Source: Albula goreensis
Taxonomy: Eukaryota > Chordata > Actinopteri > Albuliformes > Albulidae
Reading direction: 5' to 3'
Length of the DNA: 64,000 nt
Assembly: GCA_022829145.1 (NCBI GenBank)
Contig: CM040746.1
Location: 24,791,832-24,855,831 of the forward strand
Made by a program: the position numbers and the translations under genes. Below are positions 1-47,880 of the stretch, piece after piece. The notes under the pieces are model-generated. The model did no database searches, was not told the DNA's origin, and was given only the letters and a program-made list of their open reading frames with translations. How positions within the stretch are numbered: position 1 is the first letter of the stretch; each line of letters opens with the position of its first letter.

Positions 1-802
1 ATTTCTCTAGAGAGAAATAAGGAAATAGCTGGGGGACATTGTTTGTTTATGGGAGAAGCAAAAGAAAAAGCATACCTGGTATAAGGTATTTCAACAAACC
101 ATGTACTCTTTATTACATTTGAGTGTGATGTTAGGCCTACAGCAGGAATTATCCAAAAATATATTCCTGTAATTTTTATTGATAGATGTATATTTTTTGG
201 TTAAAGGTGCACTTTTTTAGCTAGTAGGTTGAGGAGTGACTTGTATAATGAAGTGCACTGTGGAAAGATGTGACCCTTTGTGGTTCTTTGAGGTAGGAGT
301 GAGGTAGTGGTAGGAGCTCCAGTGAAAAATTCTCATTAAAAGCCTAACCATTGCGGTGTCACCTGTGTTTCCATGAAAGAGTGAAAAACCATAGTTTGTT
401 CACCCCCCTCCCCCTTTTGGAGGTTTACAGGGCAGATGCACACATGAGCATCACTGGTCTTCTCTCTAGCATAGAATGGGCCCAATCCTTTGGGAGATGG
501 ATCTTGTTTATTATCTGAAATGTTCTTCATCCACTGAGCTCTGTGTTCTATCTGCCAGGCTGTGCATTGAATATTGATTTGTGTTTGGGCCTGAGTTTTG
601 AAGAGATAAAGAGACTTCCCCTGGCCAGCTTCCTCCTTCCTATGATCTTCCAAGATGATGTTGAGGGATACCCTGAGTCTCAGTGAGGGACAGCAACTGT
701 ATGAGAGAGACACAGAAATAATAATATCTGTTATTCTGTTACTGTGTGTAATGACATAGAGACCCATGAAGAGACAGTGAGTGTTTAAATGGCTATTATT
801 AG

Positions 803-805
803 TAT

Positions 806-848
<43 letters not shown>

Positions 849-853
849 TTTTT
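803..853. repeat. (TTTA)n microsatellite
   Basis: About twelve uninterrupted copies of a TTTA tetranucleotide are seen. A short open frame across it encodes only repeated Leu/Phe/Ile/Tyr and is not a gene. Confidence 0.95.
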
Positions 854-1668
854 CAGGGAACCCTTATTGTTCTGCTTTCTTCCAGATACATTGTAACAAA
901 CCTATCCACCCCCACCCTTTCTCAGAAGTCTTTGGTTTGATTGGCTGTATTTATCTCCACTGAATGGCAAATGACTGGATCCCAGTGTTGGTTTCTACAA
1001 ACATGATACTATATTTAGTGTAAGGAAACTGGAATAATATGAGGTGTGTTTTCATTTTGGGGAATACTCAAATGACTTTGATAAAATACTCAAATGAAAC
1101 AAGACATAAATCTTGAGAGAACAACAAGTGCTGATAGAACACGGCTTACCGTGTCTGCTTTTTGAATGTTTTTTGTTCTTCGAGGGTGTAATTATCTTTG
1201 CTAGAGATATTATTTATACATGTGTTGTGATAAGGATTGTAAATCTTTCTTCCTCTGGTAAGAGCTCATGTGAAGCTGTATTTTAGGCTGTTTTTAAAGA
1301 TCCAGGCTCAGTGTAAGCTTCAGTAAACGTGATTAATTGGTGGCTCAGTGTCATTAGCATAAGAACTCTTCCTGTGGTTCTTCGACCCAGCTTGTCACAG
1401 AAAAGAACAGCGTTAATGGTAGACATCCTGTAAACCACTGGACTACTGGGATGTTCAATGATCTCCCTCTCCCTTTAGAACCCCCTCTTTCTCTCACTTC
1501 CTTACTATCCCTCACTTTCTCAGAAATACTTCTGAGATTTTTTTGTCCTGATTGGAATTAAATGTATCAGCCCTTCTGCAGCAACTATCCCCAACACACT
1601 CAGGCAGGGAAGCCACACATACAGTACAGTACCACCCCACATGATTTGACATTAAGCCCCCATTACAC

Positions 1669-1675
<7 letters not shown>

Positions 1676-1764
<89 letters not shown>
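1676..1764. repeat. (GT)n microsatellite
   Basis: About 44 uninterrupted GT units are preceded by a short ATATAT run. It lies upstream of trpc7. Confidence 0.97.
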
Positions 1765-1766
<2 letters not shown>

Positions 1767-2538
1767 CTTAAAATCAACATAGTCTCAGTTTATATACTTG
1801 CAGTTCACACACATGCAGGCACCTAGGCAGTCAAAACTGCAACAGACCTATGACATTGATTATTTTCATCGGTTATTACCTGCCAGAGTCAGCCAGACTG
1901 ATGCAGACCTCACATCACAAGCCTGTACATCTACACCATAAACACACTGTTGGACATTTTCCAGGCTGAAAAATGGTTGATAAATGGTTATGTCCATTCT
2001 TTGTATGTGCGGTCAACATTTTCCATCATGAGGGAGATAAAGGTAAATGGGTTTGTGTTCAGAACAGAAAACTCAGCTCCCTGGCTTTTTTTCTAACAGT
2101 GATGTCACAAAAGGAAGATTTAACATATCACAGAAAGCACTGGATTTAAAATCCCATCACTTCTGATGACATGGAAATGTGTGTGCAGTGCACACTCAAG
2201 CTGCACATGAGCTAAATGTTTGATAGGATGACTGAAATCCTTTGATACCATGTACACAGCTGTGTCCAGTGCAGAATTTTGTCCAAAGGTTTTCCTGATC
2301 ATCTGCAAGCATCAAACGGTCCATTATGAGGACATTTCTGACAGACATATCAGTGCAAAAAGCCATCCTTGATTATTTTATGACAATGACCTGCTGCATC
2401 TGGTTTATCAGAGGATTATATGTTCACCTTCAAAACTAATCCAATTTTTTCAGATCAAAGGAACACCAGTGGCAGTGCCTCAGTTACACCATCAGCAGTG
2501 TGGGGAAGCTGCTGATAGATAAAGCACACTCACACGCA

Positions 2539-2644
<106 letters not shown>

Positions 2645-3899
2645 ATGTCTCAAACTCAAACTTTATTGCTCTTGTATAATCTTATATAATCCTTCCCCAC
2701 TGTGCAAGGTGCAGAAGCTGATCACTTACAGAACCTACAAATTAACAGACCCCTTTGTATCAATACAGAATCATTTGATTGGGTTTGTATCAAAAGTAAA
2801 TTCAGCATCCATTTGCATTGCAGATTTAGGAGGTTTAGGAAGCTGACTAATGGTCCAATTGTCAGACAGACTAACTTGTTCTTATTTCCCTACTTTGGAA
2901 GTCGAGTGCTGCCAGGTGTCACGTAGGTCCTGCATGGGGCTGATAACAGCAGGTGCAAGAGCTAAGGAGACTCATAGAAGCTTCAGAGTGAATGTGCTAC
3001 TGTTTCAAAGCAGAGAGCGACAGCAGGATCAAGCCTGATCAGCAGCTGCAGAAATGAAAGAGAGGTGTACACTTTCATAAGCACTTGCAGCACCCACTCA
3101 CCTGTTACCAGATGAAAGGGACATGGCCAATTCATTTTCATGGCGTGCGTCTGGTTTTTGTCTGTTTTTCAGAAACGTCAGGCCTTTGTACACCCACCCA
3201 CTCCGGCCATCAGCCCAACACTTGAAAGTTGTGCCCATGCTTAGAAAATATTCAAACAGTATGTGTCATCTCTTTTAGTCCTTATTGGCACTTCATTTTA
3301 TGTATTTCTTTTATTAGAATGTTAAAATAAAATAGTTTAACCAGTCATTCATTAAAATAAGTATGAGAGGACTGAGGTCACACAACACATTACACATTCC
3401 TGCCACAACAGAGAGGAACTTTTACCAACATTTATTCTGTGATTTACACCTTCAGCACTGTGAAAAAAGAACTCTAAAATGAAAATATTTTTATAGTATG
3501 AGTATGAAATTCCTCCTCACCGAATGAGAAATGGAGACTTTTCTCGAAGTAAAGTGTTCTAACCCTACCTTCTTGAAATAACTTGCGGTCCAATATTTTT
3601 AAAATCCCTCTTAGCATCCCAAGTTTTGAAAGCAATATCCCCTGCAGCCGCAATCACAACGTATTCATATACTGAAAAATTATCTTTTTGAGTTGACTCA
3701 GTATGGATTGTTATTTTGTCCAAGCAAAGAGCCCAGTAAGACAATAAGGAAAGCACTGTCCCTTTAATAATAGAGTAGAATCCCATTTTTATCAGGTCAC
3801 CTATGTATCTGCTTTGTGTTTAACTAAAATCAAATTACTTGCCTGACGAATCAAAGAACTGTGTGTATGCTCAGTCATCGCCTAAATTATGACTGAGTG

Positions 3900-4015
3900 T
3901 GGTTACGTGCACGTAAATGTTGGCGAGTGTTTACGCGCGCGTTCGCAGCGCTTTTGTGTCATGCTGTAACTCACATGAAACTTGCCATTTCAACTTGTTG
4001 CACCCGGCGCCAGAT
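3900..4015 (+). promoter_or_regulatory. candidate trpc7 promoter region, CpG-rich
   Basis: This short block is locally rich in CpG compared with the AT-rich flanks, including a GCGCGCG run near 3935, and sits immediately upstream of candidate exon 1. It contains a perfect 14-bp palindrome (3903-3916) made of two inverted ACGTG cores, the core shared by hypoxia-response and some bZIP/bHLH sites. Promoter function is inferred from position and composition; no TATA box was convincing. Confidence 0.4.
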
Positions 4016-4118
4016 GAACAGTGTTCATCTCATGTATATTATTTGATTAATCTTTAGTTTACATCACTAAAATAACAATAACCTTTATAGAAACTAATGC
4101 TAAAAACGATCTGTCCTG

Positions 4119-4600
4119 ATGTCTGACGAGGGGGAAGAAAGCGAGCGAGAGCAGTCTCTAGCCCCTGACCCTGACGCTTCCAGCCCCTCGCTCTCACACA
4201 CCACTGCCGAAGTCTACCTTTCTCAGCAACAGGGGAATTGTGCCTGCACTCCTCAAGAGCGGCGGGGATCCGCGCCTCTTCCGCAAGAGCATCTCCCTCC
4301 CTCTGCTGAGCCCTATGGAGAGGATGTGCTGCGCGCTCAGCCGCTAAAGTTAACCCAGCGCTTCATAGAAGCGGGTACTTTATTTCGACAACGACAGAAT
4401 ACACGACTGCATGTGACAGGAGGAAAGCATGCCCTTTTCTCTGAGCACCGACACCAAAGCCCGCGGATTCTTGCTTTTGAGGAAAACTCCGGGGCATTTC
4501 AGGACCGTGGACAGCGATTTCTTTCTGCTCTGGACTCCGTGAATTATGACAACCACAGATCGGATTATTTAGATTCTCCAAACTGCGCTTCGCAGCAAAC
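4119..4600 (+). CDS. trpc7: trpc7 candidate exon 1 (5' exon, possible N-terminal extension)
   Basis: An ATG at 4119, with an in-frame stop just upstream at 4101, opens a 482-nt frame that runs into a consensus donor GTGAGT at 4601. It ends in phase 2. Joining to the acceptor at 11012 completes a Thr codon and continues open through nine codons into the conserved trpc7 ATG at 11041, so the frame would add 170 residues. The encoded segment is rich in Ser, Pro, Glu and Gln, starts acidic (MSDEGEESEREQ) and has no other methionine. TRPC3 and TRPC6 have variable N-terminal segments of tens of residues; a 170-residue one would be unusual. The exon itself, with its CpG-rich flank and good donor, is fairly likely. 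Whether it is coding or only 5' UTR is open. Confidence 0.5.
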
Positions 4601-4970
4601 GTGAGTTAAATCATCAGTCATCTTTTATGAACGTAAGCCATAACAGCAAAGAATCCGTGTCTAAATCATTGGTATTTCAGATTATATTTTGTCTAATGCA
4701 ATTAATGAATGTATTCATGAGTTGCAGTAGCAATCTCAAAATCATGGGCATTGATATATACACCTATAACATATCGTATTGAAATATATAAGTTATGTTT
4801 TGAAAAGCTCTCTACTATAATGTGTATATTCTCCAGAGCTAGATTCTGAGATAAATTACAGCAAGAAAAATATTTTGGGTTATGAGATTCGGTGACAATC
4901 ATCTGCCTTCCCAAGGAAAATAATTAATCATTTTTACAAAAACTAATTGCAATGACTGAATCTGATTCAA

Positions 4971-4986
4971 TTTTTTTTTTTTTTTT
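4971..4986. repeat. poly-T tract
   Basis: A run of 16 T lies in intron 1. It could be a remnant of a retroposed tail on the minus strand, but no element body was recognised beside it. Confidence 0.8.
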
Positions 4987-5354
4987 ACTATTGTCAATGT
5001 ATGTAGTGCTCCTTAACCCATGCTATTCTCAAAAGAATGTCCTTGGGGGGAGAAACTGATTGCTCGGAAATCCCATTAAAGAGTCCAGTTTGATTGGTTT
5101 GTGAGATTTCAAGAGCCCTAGACTCAACGTGAGGGACAGGTATTAAGGACACCTGAAAACATATCACTGTTGATAGGTAATCCGTTTTCATTCAGATCAG
5201 GCTGCATAAAACCAGAGATTAAGACCTCAATTGCATCGCAACACCTGTGGCTTTTTGGTTCTACCATAGGCCCACCTCAAGCTGGATGAATATTAAAAAT
5301 GTTTAATTCACCATGAACAATTTAGTCTCATACACCACATGGTCTGGAAGAGTA

Positions 5355-5355
5355 T

Positions 5356-5408
<53 letters not shown>

Positions 5409-5414
5409 ATATGT
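5355..5414. repeat. compound (GT)n(TA)n(TG)n microsatellite
   Basis: A GT block is followed by an alternating TA block and then another GT block. Such alternating purine-pyrimidine DNA is prone to non-B structure and length variation. Confidence 0.93.
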
Positions 5415-5595
5415 ATAATCTGTTTAATATCACTGGTGAACTATTCCCTTTTTCGTGAATTGATATGCCCAGTAATGTGATGGCAATGCAATTACCAAAA
5501 CACATTAAGAGAATGTACTCTTCATTCAGTCCTTTGGGTGTTTGTAGAGGTGACAAGTATTAACATAATATAATGGCATACCTGGCCTTGACATG

Positions 5596-5620
5596 AAAAA
5601 AAAAAAAAAAAAAAAAAAAA
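5596..5620. repeat. poly-A tract
   Basis: A run of 25 A lies in intron 1. No SINE or processed-gene body was recognised upstream of it. Confidence 0.9.
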
Positions 5621-6386
5621 CAGAAAATCCAGTCGTGCATACAGTGAATCCATGGAGACACATGCCTTTCCATGAAATGGCAAAACTTGCAGTACACTTC
5701 TATTTACACATTGGTTGTAGAAAGAATATAGCGAGTTTTTAGTCTACCAGTGGAGATTCAACCACATTTTCCTCTCAATATACTTGCTGAAAGAAGAGCC
5801 CCCAAGTTTGTGTCAGTTGAGCACAAGGTTAATCCCTATGTTTTAGGAATGACAGTCACGTGTAACCTGAAAAACCAAGGTGGAGAGGGAAGCACTCAGG
5901 AGCAGAAATGCAAATGCTTTACAAATACAGTTTCAAGTCAATAGTATGCCTTTTCTCCCACTCTTTCACCCATTTAATTTTGATTATTGGGGGCACATTC
6001 TGTGAAGTATGTGCTTTTGGACTAAGGTTTTAGGAAATAAATACATTTTAAAAATTAAAATGTTGTATTGTGTTCTTACACAACAATTTTCCTCATTTTC
6101 ACTGAGCTTATGGTTGGTGTGCAGTAGTTTCATCTTCAGTGACATTGTTCAGGAGACATGTCAATCATAGGCCTTTGTTGCTCTGACTGCAGAAGATGTG
6201 GTGAAGCATTCTTTTTAGTCATGCCAGTAACTGTTTCAAAACTGACACAATCTTTTTTATGACAGAGTGTGAGCTCAAACTGAGTAACTTATACCCACAT
6301 TTTAGGGGCTTCCAGGATCAAAACAGTCTTTCACAGTCTTCACATAGGTTACATTGCTGACACAATCTGAGATTAAAAATAAATCC

Positions 6387-6551
<165 letters not shown>

Positions 6552-8676
6552 TATCTTAAAAGTTTGATCACAGGTCAACAAAACAGAGTGTTAACCAGGA
6601 GATTTTATTGTTTGCCCTATCTATTTCAAATGACATTGAATTGAAATGCCTTCAGACTTTGAATGGAAAAACACCATAATGCATTATCATAATTGGACCA
6701 AGGAACATATTGAGTTACTATTGCTACAGAATACTCTCAGGTTAAAATAATAAACTGGCATGAAAATGTGAATAGCTAAATTGGTTGCGAACATTCCCTC
6801 TTAAGAGGCAGATGATTGTTGAGCAACCTAGATGGTAGGAAATACCCAAATAAAACAGAGAAAAGAGAAAATATACAAAACTGAATCTTAATCAAGAGAG
6901 GATTTTAATGATTGAAATTAACATATTTGACAGCAATTTTAAAGTTACAGAACTTTACCAACTGCAAAGACCAAAGTGTTCATATCTATAAGGTGCAATA
7001 CTGTACTTTGCTCACTGTGGTTCTTTTCAGACTTGCTGAAGTGTGTCCACCTAATGAAACGTTATACTTCAATTTCAAGAACCAAGTGTAGGGTGGTGGG
7101 AAGTGGGAGATATCAGGGTGTAGCTTACTTGCATTTTATATTTTGCTGGCCTCCAAATGTAGTGCAGACTTTGCACTACAGCAAAACTTACATTTCCAAT
7201 TTTTAATCATTTTCCCTCACACACACAATGTAATACCATGGAGTAATGTCAGGAGTTTAAGGAGTGCTTTGAACTGTCTGTGAATTTGTATCTGTGTGTA
7301 TGTATGCAGAGCATGTGTACCATGCCTTACGAGCTGCGCGGTCCTGCAGGAAGTGGCTTGTGTTGCGTCCCATTATGATTCTGGAGGGAGGCCGCCTGTA
7401 ATGACAGCACAGAAAGCTCATTTCCATACTGATGGCAGATGAGAGAGGGAAATTATTAACACACAAAACTGTGCTGGATGTGAGCGTGACCATGCGGATC
7501 ATCAGCTCCTCCTCTTGTTCTTTTTTTTCTTACTCTCTCATTACAGCTGATTTTGCCACTCAGTATTTGAGTTTTTAATTAAGCCTGAGATAATGCTTCA
7601 GTGAGAATTCAGGGTAAAAATAAAGCAGTTTATAACAATGAAAGAAATGTTGCTCACTGATATACTGATATGTTTTAAGTTTAAATGTGTTTTTTTGTAC
7701 TGACTCAGGTTTAAAAGTCTGTACAATAATTGTAATTGTTCATATAAGGTCGTGCAGCACAAAGGTATTTGTCTTTGACTTCAGTTTGATTGATTGGGAT
7801 AATGTGATTTCCTGCTCCCTCTTCATGCAATATTTTTGATCTGATGGCGACACACCTTCAATCCCTTTATTTTCTGATGTCACACAAAATCAGGGGATGG
7901 GAGAAAATATTTAGATTATTCTTGCATGCCATTTGTCCCCTATTACTTTACTCTTATAAGCTCACTTCAGCTTAGCTACTTTAGCTGCTGCCTGCAAGGT
8001 GGCTTCAGTAATGCACCACCCCTTTGAAGATCTTCCTGAAAAAGAAGGTGCTTCAATGGGTTCCCATTTTTCTCTCTTCATCTATGGTGGTTTTAAAGAA
8101 GGCAGTGTTTCATCCATGAGCTTTTCTGAAGGCCAATGCATCTCAAATGGCAACACAGGATAGTGAGTGTTAAAGTAACGAAGATCCTTGATGTCACATC
8201 CTGTTACTCACCCTTTAGTGGAGGCTTTTATCCAAAATATATAAAGGACACAAATGAAATTCATTTAAATCATTTGGTTTTGATGGGAAGCATTCTTCTT
8301 TCATTACTGACTCCAGTACACTCAAGTGAGCTAGGGAGATGCTTACTCTGTAATTTTTAACTCATTGGGTAATTTCTCTTTCACCCTCAAAGCCAGCGGC
8401 TCCCATCCTAATCCTCTCCACTGACATGCCACTCAACATTTTGCATGAGATAGATATTTAAATAACTTCCGCTATGTGCAATCCTCTCCTCCAGCTATCC
8501 TGAAATGTGTTTTTTGCTTTTCGAAGCATTCAGTGGGGGTGGACGGGTGCCATTTTCCCCCTGAATGCTCCACCAGTGAAATGCAGAGAAAATCCAAGGA
8601 GAATGTGGAAGTTAATTAAATTTGGGTCCTGGCTGCTTGACTGAAACCTGACATTTCAATGAAACCTGTGTGCGCA

Positions 8677-8680
<4 letters not shown>

Positions 8681-8753
<73 letters not shown>
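8681..8753. repeat. (TG)n microsatellite
   Basis: About 36 uninterrupted TG units lie in intron 1. Confidence 0.97.
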
Positions 8754-8757
<4 letters not shown>

Positions 8758-11040
8758 ATTGTACTATTCCTCTGTTCCTTTGCTATTGGCTTTGGAAATA
8801 TGGAAATTGTTCTCTCTCTAATGACAGTATAATGCATTTCTAAAGTGCTGTGTAATTCTATTAAAAAGTAAAGATTTTCCTGCAAAAAATCCTTATCAGT
8901 TCAATGTTATGGTGTAGGTGTTGGAACATCTTAGGCACTGATGGTTTATGTGGCATAATCTGCTGACCTGAAATTAAAATACTCATTTAATACCACTCAG
9001 TACAGATATCTATAAAATCATCATCACTTAAGCGTTATTATTTGATGTCCACATGAATTAAGAGAGGAGGAGCTGGAATCTTTGTCTTTAGTGCACAACT
9101 GATTGTCTTTAACTGCTGTCAACAGTGAGAACTGAAGCCAATGTTTGCAGGTTGAGGAAAGCCACAGCCTTCTTGCTGCTCTTTTTGAAAACTTGTGCTT
9201 TTTGTATCTGAAAGTAAAGCTGAGGTCAGTTTGTGGTGCAGGGTGAAGTGGCACAATATTCTGGTGAGACTGGTCTGATGAAAACCCTTCAGTCCCTCAA
9301 TACCTGAATATTGACATTACATGTTGCCCCAGAAGAGTTCAGCACTGACAGAATTGCTGATGGAGATGACACTCACTCTTATGTAATCAGACAGACAAAG
9401 ATAAATTGATTGGCAGAAAGACAGAAATGTAAACTTTAATCATCTAAAGAAATCTTTTTAGGTCATCTACAGATGAAATGTATTCTGTGGCTACTATATT
9501 TCTTGTTTTACCTCACTTTTATCTCACTTATCAGCAGCCAGGAGGTGCATAAAGGTTTGCATGTTTTGATTCACTGTATTTTAAAATTAAATGTTATATA
9601 ATTTTTTGAATATGTTAATAAAGTAATGTGATATTACTGATGTCACTATATGAGCTCTATATTCCTGCTATACCTCTTTGTTTTCGACCTGTAATACTGC
9701 ATCTCATCCTCCTGTGTTGCTGAGGTAATGCCTATCTCAGTTATACACAAGCAGTATCATGTGTTCTGGACTAAATGTGTAGATCTAGTGCCTTTTTAAT
9801 TCCATCAGATCAGCAAAATTCTAATGGGACTGAAGTAGCAAGTTACTAGCCCATGCCTCAGTATTGGCTGTCTTGTGGATTGTGATTGGAATAACCTTGA
9901 CAGGACAAATTTTCCTCTCTGCTCCAAGAGATTTGGTGATGAAATGAGACGCCAACTTTAAATGTCATTGTGCATTCCAGGAGAACAGTGAGCACTCTGC
10001 GTTTCTCTCCCAGTAGGAACCCAGAAGATTCATAAAACCCCACTGGAGCAGCCAGCACTGAGTATTAGCTCTCAGCATCCTTCCGCTCGTTCTCTTCACC
10101 ATGTACCTTACTCCCCTTCTAACAGCCCTGTACTCTCCTCTCTTATTCAGTGTTTCAGCCTAGGACTGCTTGTCTGCACAAAATGTTATACAGCATATTT
10201 CTATGAAATTCTGTAGCTATGAGGTACATTTGGAACATGCATCTAAAACTTTCATTGGTTGTGATTTTCATATCCTGGTTGACCAGGCTGTAGTTAAGCA
10301 TGTCTCTGAAGTGGGTAAAATATCATTGTAATGATGGTTATTTCTCCAGCAGTTAGTCTGAGGTGGCATTTAACCACAGTGTCGTTGCTGTTGGATCAAA
10401 AACAAATGTGGTATTTTCCCTGTGCATCAACCCTCTATTCCCAGAACAAAAATGTTTGGCTTTTGTGAAATGGCTGCAGACACTAAGAATGAATCACCGT
10501 CCATGTTGTGGAGCTCAGTTTAATCTGTAGAGCTCAGAGTAGAGTGTTTGACGAGATAACTGTCAGCACTTTTTATGAAACTGAAAGAAGCAGCTGAGTG
10601 TCTCCTGTAAAACACTCTGCACATCCTGGAGTGTCAGTTTGAGCAGCAGGGGGACTTCCTGCCCACAAAGCGTGGCTCAACAAGAACAAATGAGCTGTAG
10701 AACTGTGTACATTTTTCAGATCAGAGGCCCATGCTGGGCTCAGAGAGGGGAAGGGATGGAGTGTGTGTGAGGTTGTATTTGGGTTGTGTCCTCCCTTGGT
10801 CATAAATATCTAGATCTTGGCAGCTACAGTATTCCTGATTCATGCTGACCACACTGTAAATAAAAAAATTCAATGGAATACTGAACCTTGCCCCTCCCTC
10901 TGCTCTTTTTTTAAATTTTATAATGTAATATAAACTATGTCTGTTGCGAGGATATCCTACTTATTTAGACAGTCTTTGCCTCCCTCACCACCCCCTCTCT
11001 CTCTCTCCCTAGGACGGAGCGGAGTAGTGGTGGTGAGATC

Positions 11041-45432
<34,392 letters not shown>

Positions 45433-46790
45433 GAAGGGACCAACCTGCCACTGAGGGAGAAAGTGAGAGAGATGGAAGGAGTGAAAGAAACAGAAATGGC
45501 AAAGGCACACTCAGAGGGGGAGGAAGCAGTATGTGGTATCTTATGTAATGAAAAAGGAAGACAATGTGCTGTGCCTACAGAAAACATAATGTCTCAACAT
45601 TTCACAAAAGACTCATCAGATTGAAAAGAACCAAGAAGTTTTAGCACTTTTTATTATACTGACCAAACCCTCTCAAAGTGATGAAGGGAGGGCCAATGGG
45701 AACTGTATGAGCTGCAGACCGGTGCATGCACAGAGCAGAAGCCAACCCAATTGGAACATTAGTGAGAATTGCACAAGTACAAAATTGCTTGCAAAAAACA
45801 CTTACTCTGTCTCAGAAGAGAAAAAAATCAATGTCAGAACAGAAAGGAAATATCTATAAACTGAATTAAATCCATTTTTATTCTAATTAAACACGGCTTC
45901 CAACAGGCTTGCTTTAGAGGGTGGATCTGTGGCCTGTCAGAAGGCATTAATGGTGACCCCTCAGAGTGAATCTCATGGCATTCTGTCTCCCTGTCTCCCA
46001 GCCCCACACTCCCATTCTGTGCAGAGACATCAGCTCACCAGGTGAGTACAAGCTGAGGGCAACAGGTGAAAGTACAGGTAGAAAAAACACTGTGAGAGCA
46101 CACTGTGCTCTTTTGTAACTCCAGGGTTAAATGTTCAGATTATGGATGTAGGGCCTTTCTACATGTTTCCAGGCAGGCAATCTAATTAACACAAACCCAT
46201 TGTGACGCCACCACTTCCTCACTCTGACTTTTCTCACCATGTCTGTCGCTGGTCTTTTTGTCAGTGTGGCTGTGAGCCACTCATCTTCCCTGTATGATTT
46301 AAATGGCCAATATTCGTCCCTGCCAGCTGTCCTGATAATTACATGCTGACAAAGTGGGAGAGAAAAACCATATTTCAGCGCAGACTTTGACAAATGTGTC
46401 CACTAACTGGAGACATTTTTTCCCCCATTTCTTCTCAATGCAAGAAGCTTTCAGGTAAAATCTGAACTGTTACTTTGTAACAGATGCAGATTCTGTGTGC
46501 ATTCTGTTATGAAGGTGTTGAGGATTTCCTGTGTGTGTACCATCTTTAAACTGAAAATTAAAAAACAAACTTTCCACATCGTAAAAACAGGATAGACATT
46601 TTAACTTTAATAACTTGTATTTTTAATTTCTATTGAGAAAAACTTGTTTGAAACTTGTACATTGTATCATTTTGAATCTTACATTAAAAGAGGATAAAAC
46701 AGATTAGTGAGAATTTATATTGTCATGAATCCCTTTGAATCCTATTGTTTTGTCCTATGATTAAAGACAGCAGTCTTACCAATTTCAAAC
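45433..46790 (+). other. trpc7: probable trpc7 3' UTR
   Basis: No coding signal follows the stop. An ATTAAA at 46760-46765 is followed by a GU-rich stretch (around 46796-46812), a reasonable poly-A signal pair. Other ATTAAA or AATTAAA matches lie upstream. The end point is inferred, not seen. Confidence 0.35.
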
Positions 46791-47689
46791 TGCCCTCTGT
46801 GTGCTTTTTGTAATATTGAATTTGTCCCAAGGAAAAAATGATGAATCTGTGTAATTCATTCACGACGACTCAACTACCACTCAACAGTTCTCTCATTTAC
46901 CTATTGCTGGTATGTGTTCTGTAACTTTTTCCACATTTTTCAACAAACTACAGGTACATGTTATATTTATAATGTTAGGGGAAACACAGAGAGATGCACT
47001 AAATTTGCTGTATGGTACTACATTATTGAAAGTCTTAATCTATTCATAATTGTGTTGTGAGAAAATGTTGCTGCTAAGTCTGCAGCTCTGTTCTCTGTCT
47101 GTAGCATAGTCGTGTTGGTTCCCTGAAGTTATTTCTAAGGCATTGGCAAAAGCATTCATTGCTTCTGCTATTTTAAGAAAGATAAGCGTTTTTATTTTAG
47201 CAGTACAATTAAAACCATTGTGTAATACCAGACAGAGCCATGTTCCACCTCCATTTATTTGGATGATTATAAAAACACAAAAAGCAGAAAAACAAACAGC
47301 GCACCGTATCTTTAAATAGCAATATTGTTAATCACTCTCAGCTTTGTCACTGTTTTTGATGTACACAGACAGAAAAATTTGCACCTAATCAAGATCCATC
47401 AGAATTCTCCCAGGAGTCTACGGTGAATGAGCCTGCCGACTGGCTGTTGCCAGCACATGGATGCTGCCAGGTCTCTCCTGCGCTTTGGTATTGGTATTCT
47501 GACAGACTCCACATTGCTCCTCATGTAATGTCCCATCATACCCCCAGTGTGCCATTCTCCTTCAAACTTTCATTCTGTCAGTGATTATTTTGAATCTCTC
47601 TCCAGAGTGCAGGTCACCTAGCCCAGATCAGCATCATACTCCTAATATGATTGGGGAGAAAGGGTCTTGCTCTCCTCTTGCCAGTTATT

Positions 47690-47880
47690 TTCTCTACCCT
47701 GTGTGCTTTTCTCTGAACTGTTCTCTCTCTGTTTCTCCTCTGCTGTTCTTTCTCTGCACTTCTGTGCACTGTTTTCCCTCAAACTTTTCTCTTTCTTCCT
47801 CTCTATATCTCTGCATTTTCTCTTCCTGCCTATATGAGCTGCTATCTCTCCCTGCACCTCTGTGCTTTTCTCTGTAGGAG
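47690..47880. repeat. pyrimidine-rich low-complexity tract
   Basis: The + strand is dominated by C and T (TTCTCTCTCTGTTTCTCCTC and similar). Open frames on both strands here are compositional and have no recognised domain. Confidence 0.65.

Noticed and set aside
336-767. 143-codon open frame on the minus strand
   Set aside because: No recognisable domain, no splice or promoter context and ordinary intergenic composition; likely chance.
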